Assembly: GCF_030369615.1 (NCBI RefSeq)
Contig: NZ_CP128494.1
Location: forward strand, 344,001-408,000
DNA: 64,000 bases
DNA from: Geobacillus stearothermophilus ATCC 12980
GTDB taxonomy: Bacteria; Bacillota; Bacilli; Bacillales; Anoxybacillaceae
Direction: 5' to 3'
The notes under the pieces are model-generated. The model searched no databases. It was not told the origin of the DNA and saw nothing but the letters and a program-made list of their open reading frames with translations. Below, one piece after another: positions 61,685 through 64,000 of the stretch. Numbering within the stretch: position 1 is the stretch's first letter; every line of letters begins with the position of its first letter. The position numbers and the translations under genes are program-made.

Positions 61685-62512
61685 ATGGGAACGATTGCCG
61701 ACATTGTCGCAACCGAACAAAATGCTGAACGATTTTGGATTGTCGTGCACCGTGACGGCGCACCGTCGTTGAGATTGACAGTTGATCAAGATGTATTGCT
61801 TCAATTCCGCTTGAAAAAAGGGCTGGAGATCAGCGACGACCTGCTTCAACATATTGTGTATGCCGATGAGGTGAAAAAGGCGTATCAACAGGCGCTTTAC
61901 TTTTTGGCGCACCGGATGCGTTCGGAGCATGAGGTCGCTGCACATTTGCGAAAAAAAGGCGCTCCGGATTCGGTGATTGATGAAGTGCTCAAAAAACTTC
62001 GCGCTGAGCGGTATGTTGATGACGGGGCGTTTGCGGCCGCCTACGTGCGCACGCAAAAAAAGACGGCGGCGAAAGGGCCGCTTCTCATCCGCGCTGAACT
62101 GGAACGGCTCGGTGTTTTGGGCTGCTTGATCGAGCAGAGTTTGGCGGAGTATACGTTGGATGAACAGATGGCCATCGCCCGCTCGCTTTACGAAAAGGCG
62201 AAAAAACAGCGCCGGGCTGAATCGGCTCGCGCGTTTTTGGAACGGGTGCGGCAGCAGCTGATGCGCAAAGGGTTTCCGCATGAGGTGATTGCCGCCGTTT
62301 TGGCGGATGGCGGCGCTCATACTGAAAAAGAAGAACGGGAGGCGCTCAGTGTTCAGGCGGAGAAAGCGCACCGCCGTTATGCGCACCACCCGCGGCCGCT
62401 TTATGAGCAAAAGATGCGCCAAGCCCTTTATCGGAAAGGGTTTTCACTCGACTTGATCGATGAATGGCTGCGCGGGCAAGGCAGCGGTGAAAACCAAAAA
62501 GGGGGATCGTGA
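61685..62512 (+). CDS. recX: Regulatory protein RecX
   Basis: This 275-residue RecX binds RecA filaments and limits recombination. It consists of repeated three-helix units: AYQQALYFLAHRMRSEHEVA, HLRKKGAPDSVIDEVLKKLR, RYVDDGAFAAAYVRTQKKTA and the C-terminal ALYRKGFSLDLIDEWL. The length fits Bacillaceae RecX. ATG 61685 follows AGGGGGACAAACA. It overlaps yfhH's upstream GTG and lies divergent from yfhF. Confidence 0.93.
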   Translation: MGTIADIVATEQNAERFWIVVHRDGAPSLRLTVDQDVLLQFRLKKGLEISDDLLQHIVYADEVKKAYQQALYFLAHRMRSEHEVAAHLRKKGAPDSVIDEVLKKLRAERYVDDGAFAAAYVRTQKKTAAKGPLLIRAELERLGVLGCLIEQSLAEYTLDEQMAIARSLYEKAKKQRRAESARAFLERVRQQLMRKGFPHEVIAAVLADGGAHTEKEEREALSVQAEKAHRRYAHHPRPLYEQKMRQALYRKGFSLDLIDEWLRGQGSGENQKGGS

Positions 62513-62514
62513 CC

Positions 62515-62853
62515 ATGAGAGAGGACCAAAAACGGTATAGCGAGATGACGAAAGAGGAGTTGCAGCGGGAAATCGCCGTGTTGGCTGAGAAAGCGCGTAA
62601 GGCGGAGCAGATGGGCATGGTGAATGAATATGCTGTCTATGAGCGAAAAATGGCCATGGCGAAAGCGTATATGCTTAACCCTGCTGATTTTCCCCCGGGA
62701 GAGATTTATGAAATTGAAGGAGCACCTGGGGAATATTTCAAAGTTCGCTATTTAAAAGGAGTGTTTGCCTGGGGCTGGCGGCTGAAAGGAAACGGGGAGG
62801 AAGAAGCGTTGCCGATTTCGCTGCTCCGCAAGCCGAATTTGCCCTCCTCATGA
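62515..62853 (+). CDS. yfhH: YfhH family protein (DUF1811)
   Basis: This 112-residue protein matches YfhH: RYSEMTKEELQREIAVLAEK, EYAVYERKMAMAKAYMLNP and YFKVRYLKGVFAWGWRL. A helical N-terminal half is followed by a small beta-rich domain. Its function is unknown. ATG 62515 is 9 nt behind GGGGG; GTG 62509 overlaps the recX stop. It is transcribed with recX. Confidence 0.9.
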   Translation: MREDQKRYSEMTKEELQREIAVLAEKARKAEQMGMVNEYAVYERKMAMAKAYMLNPADFPPGEIYEIEGAPGEYFKVRYLKGVFAWGWRLKGNGEEEALPISLLRKPNLPSS

Positions 62854-62895
62854 CAGGCGGGATCAGTTTGCAGCCAGACGGAAAGCGAGTCGAAA

Positions 62896-62933
62896 GAAAA
62901 AAACTTAGGGGGAACAACCCCTAAGTTTTTTCG
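62896..62933. terminator. Terminator between yfhH and ypzG
   Basis: The stem AAAAACTTAGGGG / CCCCTAAGTTTTT (perfect, about 13 bp, loop GAACAA) is followed by TC on the plus strand and by A/T on the other side. It serves both convergent genes. Confidence 0.85.
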
Positions 62934-63095
62934 CTACGACTGCTTGCGCGTCTCCCGCTCTAAAATGATGAGGTCGAGCGTTTGCTGCGTTTCACCGTTC
63001 ACCTGCGAATGAGCGTGTTTCGGATTGGCCCACGGCTGCTGGAACGGATTCGAGTAAAAGTTGTCATAAAATTTTTTGCGCTGATGGTGACTCAT
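62934..63095 (-). CDS. YpzG family protein
   Basis: The 53-residue frame begins MSHHQRKKFYDNFYSNPFQQ, continues PWANPKHAHSQVNGETQQ and ends IILERETRKQS, which matches the short YpzG family found by spore genes in Bacillaceae. ATG 63095 follows GCGAGGTGAACGGTC. It has no known function. Confidence 0.82.
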   Translation of the reverse strand: MSHHQRKKFYDNFYSNPFQQPWANPKHAHSQVNGETQQTLDLIILERETRKQS

Positions 63096-63121
63096 GACCG
63101 TTCACCTCGCTGCTGAATGTG

Positions 63122-63160
63122 CCGGGGAGCAGGCGAATGTGTCCATGCTCCCCGGTTTTT
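63122..63160 (+). terminator. Hairpin terminator between ypzG and sspK
   Basis: The 9-bp perfect stem CCGGGGAGC / GCTCCCCGG (63122-63130 with 63147-63155) is followed by TTTTT on the plus strand, although the flanking genes are on the minus strand. Confidence 0.7.
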
Positions 63161-63166
63161 CTCTCT

Positions 63167-63328
63167 TTAGAAGAAGTCGCTGCGCTTGCCTGAAGCGCGC
63201 ATCCGCTCTTGTGGGTGAGTGTTGGTCGTCCCGTCAGCCCGCTTGGACGCGTATTCCGCTTTGGCGCGCGGCTCGCCTTCGAGCTTGTTGTTGTTTTGGT
63301 TCGGGAAGTTGCGTTCCTTATTTCGCAC
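63167..63328 (-). CDS. sspK: Small acid-soluble spore protein K
   Basis: This 53-residue protein matches Ssp[21 protein letters not shown], then [20 protein letters not shown] and [16 protein letters not shown] 63328 follows AGGGGGAATGGGCC. Minor SASPs are made in the forespore, so a sigma-G promoter is expected upstream; CATAATA near 63386 could be its -10. It confirms a spore-former. Confidence 0.92.
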   Translation of the reverse strand: MRNKERNFPNQNNNKLEGEPRAKAEYASKRADGTTNTHPQERMRASGKRSDFF

Positions 63329-63443
63329 GGCCCATTCCCCCTTTTGAGGCGAGCTCGTGTTGGATGGCCAACACGTATTCTTATTATGAAACGAAGGGCG
63401 GCGCTTATGTGTGCAAATTGTTGGATCAAAACAAGCCGCTCTG

Positions 63444-64000
63444 TCAGTTTGGCGTCACCTCGAGCTTTTTCCGCAGCCTTCCTTCGCTGAAAATCCAGCC
63501 CGTGTATGAGCTGACAATGTTGAGGTTGCGGTCTAGCTGAACGACGGCCACGAATGGATAGTATCCTTTGCTCCGGTAGCGCAAATCAGTAAAGCGCACT
63601 TCATAATAGTCGTCGTATTCGTTCATTTCCCAACGGTACACCGGGGAAAACGACAAAAAGGCGGCGACGTTTTCATCGCGCTTGGCGGCGTTGATCACCG
63701 GGTGGTCGGGAAGCGGCCGTTTTTGGAAGCGGTCGAGGATGATGAGCTCGCCGTGTTTGACGCGGGCAACGTAAAATTCGTCGCAGGTTGAAATGGCTAA
63801 ATGCCATTCGCGCGGCCGCCACGTCGGCACAGTAATGATGTCCGTCACTCCTTGTATAGAGGCGTGCACGAGCTGTTTAATGTTGGCTTGTTCGCGGAAG
63901 CGGAACACATAATACGCGGCCACGAGCGCATAAACGACGAGAAACGCATAACCGGGGTGGACGTTGAGAAACAGGGCGCCGACGCCGAGCAAATGAAGCG
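63444..64000 (-). CDS. yfhP: YfhP-like membrane-bound hydrolase (5' end outside window)
   Basis: The frame enters from the right edge and stops at 63444, giving about 185 residues. It matches the C-terminal part of YfhP (YdjM/LexA-binding-type membrane metal-dependent hydrolase). Membrane helices near the right edge ([20 protein letters not shown]) are followed by a soluble domain with [20 protein letters not shown] and [20 protein letters not shown]. It lies beside sspK, as in the B. subtilis yfh block. The catalytic N-terminal histidines are outside the window. Confidence 0.85.
   Translation of the reverse strand, partial: LHLLGVGALFLNVHPGYAFLVVYALVAAYYVFRFREQANIKQLVHASIQGVTDIITVPTWRPREWHLAISTCDEFYVARVKHGELIILDRFQKRPLPDHPVINAAKRDENVAAFLSFSPVYRWEMNEYDDYYEVRFTDLRYRSKGYYPFVAVVQLDRNLNIVSSYTGWIFSEGRLRKKLEVTPN

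Noticed and set aside
63364..63540. Plus-strand frame beginning [15 protein letters not shown]
   Set aside because: It has no ribosome site and overlaps yfhP and the sspK promoter region antisense; I could not match it to the yfh block.

Overview
The window looks like chromosome from a thermophilic spore-forming Bacillaceae, most likely Geobacillus or Parageobacillus. It is GC-rich, with strong AGGAGG-type ribosome sites. Long stretches follow the Bacillus subtilis yfk, yfj and yfh gene order. It encodes spore proteins (SspK, a PdaA-type cortex deacetylase), bacillithiol genes, a HutP-like regulator and Geobacillus-style TnpB elements. The species call is inference from gene content.

Left part (1-21.6 kb). 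A cut-off Gfo/Idh oxidoreductase diverges from a four-gene, translationally coupled sugar-nucleotide/glycosyltransferase operon (NDP-sugar pyrophosphorylase, GT4, a six-hairpin-like protein, phosphohexomutase). An RDD membrane protein, a chemotaxis receptor without an outside sensor domain, and TPP-riboswitch-controlled thiC follow. Behind thiC lie a small inverted-repeat element and an AT-rich tnpB. The minus-strand purine hydroxylase (xanthine dehydrogenase-type) operon pucA-B-D-C-E comes next, then an SPFH/ribbon-helix-helix operon, a frameshifted hutP, a TerC protein and a 2-hydroxyacid dehydrogenase.

Middle, heavily rearranged part (21.6-32.2 kb). lutC and a 5'-truncated lutB abut the tail of a glcF gene on the other strand. 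A divergent mreB paralogue carries a nonsense codon and a decayed IS607-type element. A second copy of the small inverted-repeat element precedes an internally deleted sensor-EAL remnant. Intact genes here include an NlpC/P60 hydrolase, a DUF1992 protein, sirC, the bacillithiol pair yojF-bshB2 and an arginase-like protein.

Sulfur block (32.3-38.2 kb). A SAM-riboswitch-controlled minus-strand operon cysH-cysP-sat-cysC-sumT-sirB takes up and reduces sulfate and makes siroheme. sirC, which would complete the siroheme set, sits apart at 29.4 kb on the other strand.

Conserved Bacillaceae block (38.3-50.1 kb): yfkK, yfkJ, a YihY-family protein, an MFS transporter, a CaCA antiporter, yfkD, yfkAB, class I fumarase, pdaA, an AlkA-type glycosylase and rlmCD-type methyltransferase. 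A dead PAS-GGDEF(-EAL) gene follows, interrupted by a roughly 200-bp multi-hairpin element that resembles a HEARO/omega RNA without its IscB gene.

Right part (51-64 kb). An ABC-ATPase-domain protein and a DUF2294 protein precede the DabB-DabA inorganic-carbon pump operon. Its leader holds two copies of one internal-loop hairpin motif plus a competing terminator, the best candidate here for an undescribed riboswitch. Two truncated genes (DUF3870 and a penicillin-binding lipoprotein) collide next. A GT8 glycosyltransferase and the yfhD-yfhE-GNAT-yfhF-recX-yfhH-ypzG-sspK-yfhP block close the window.
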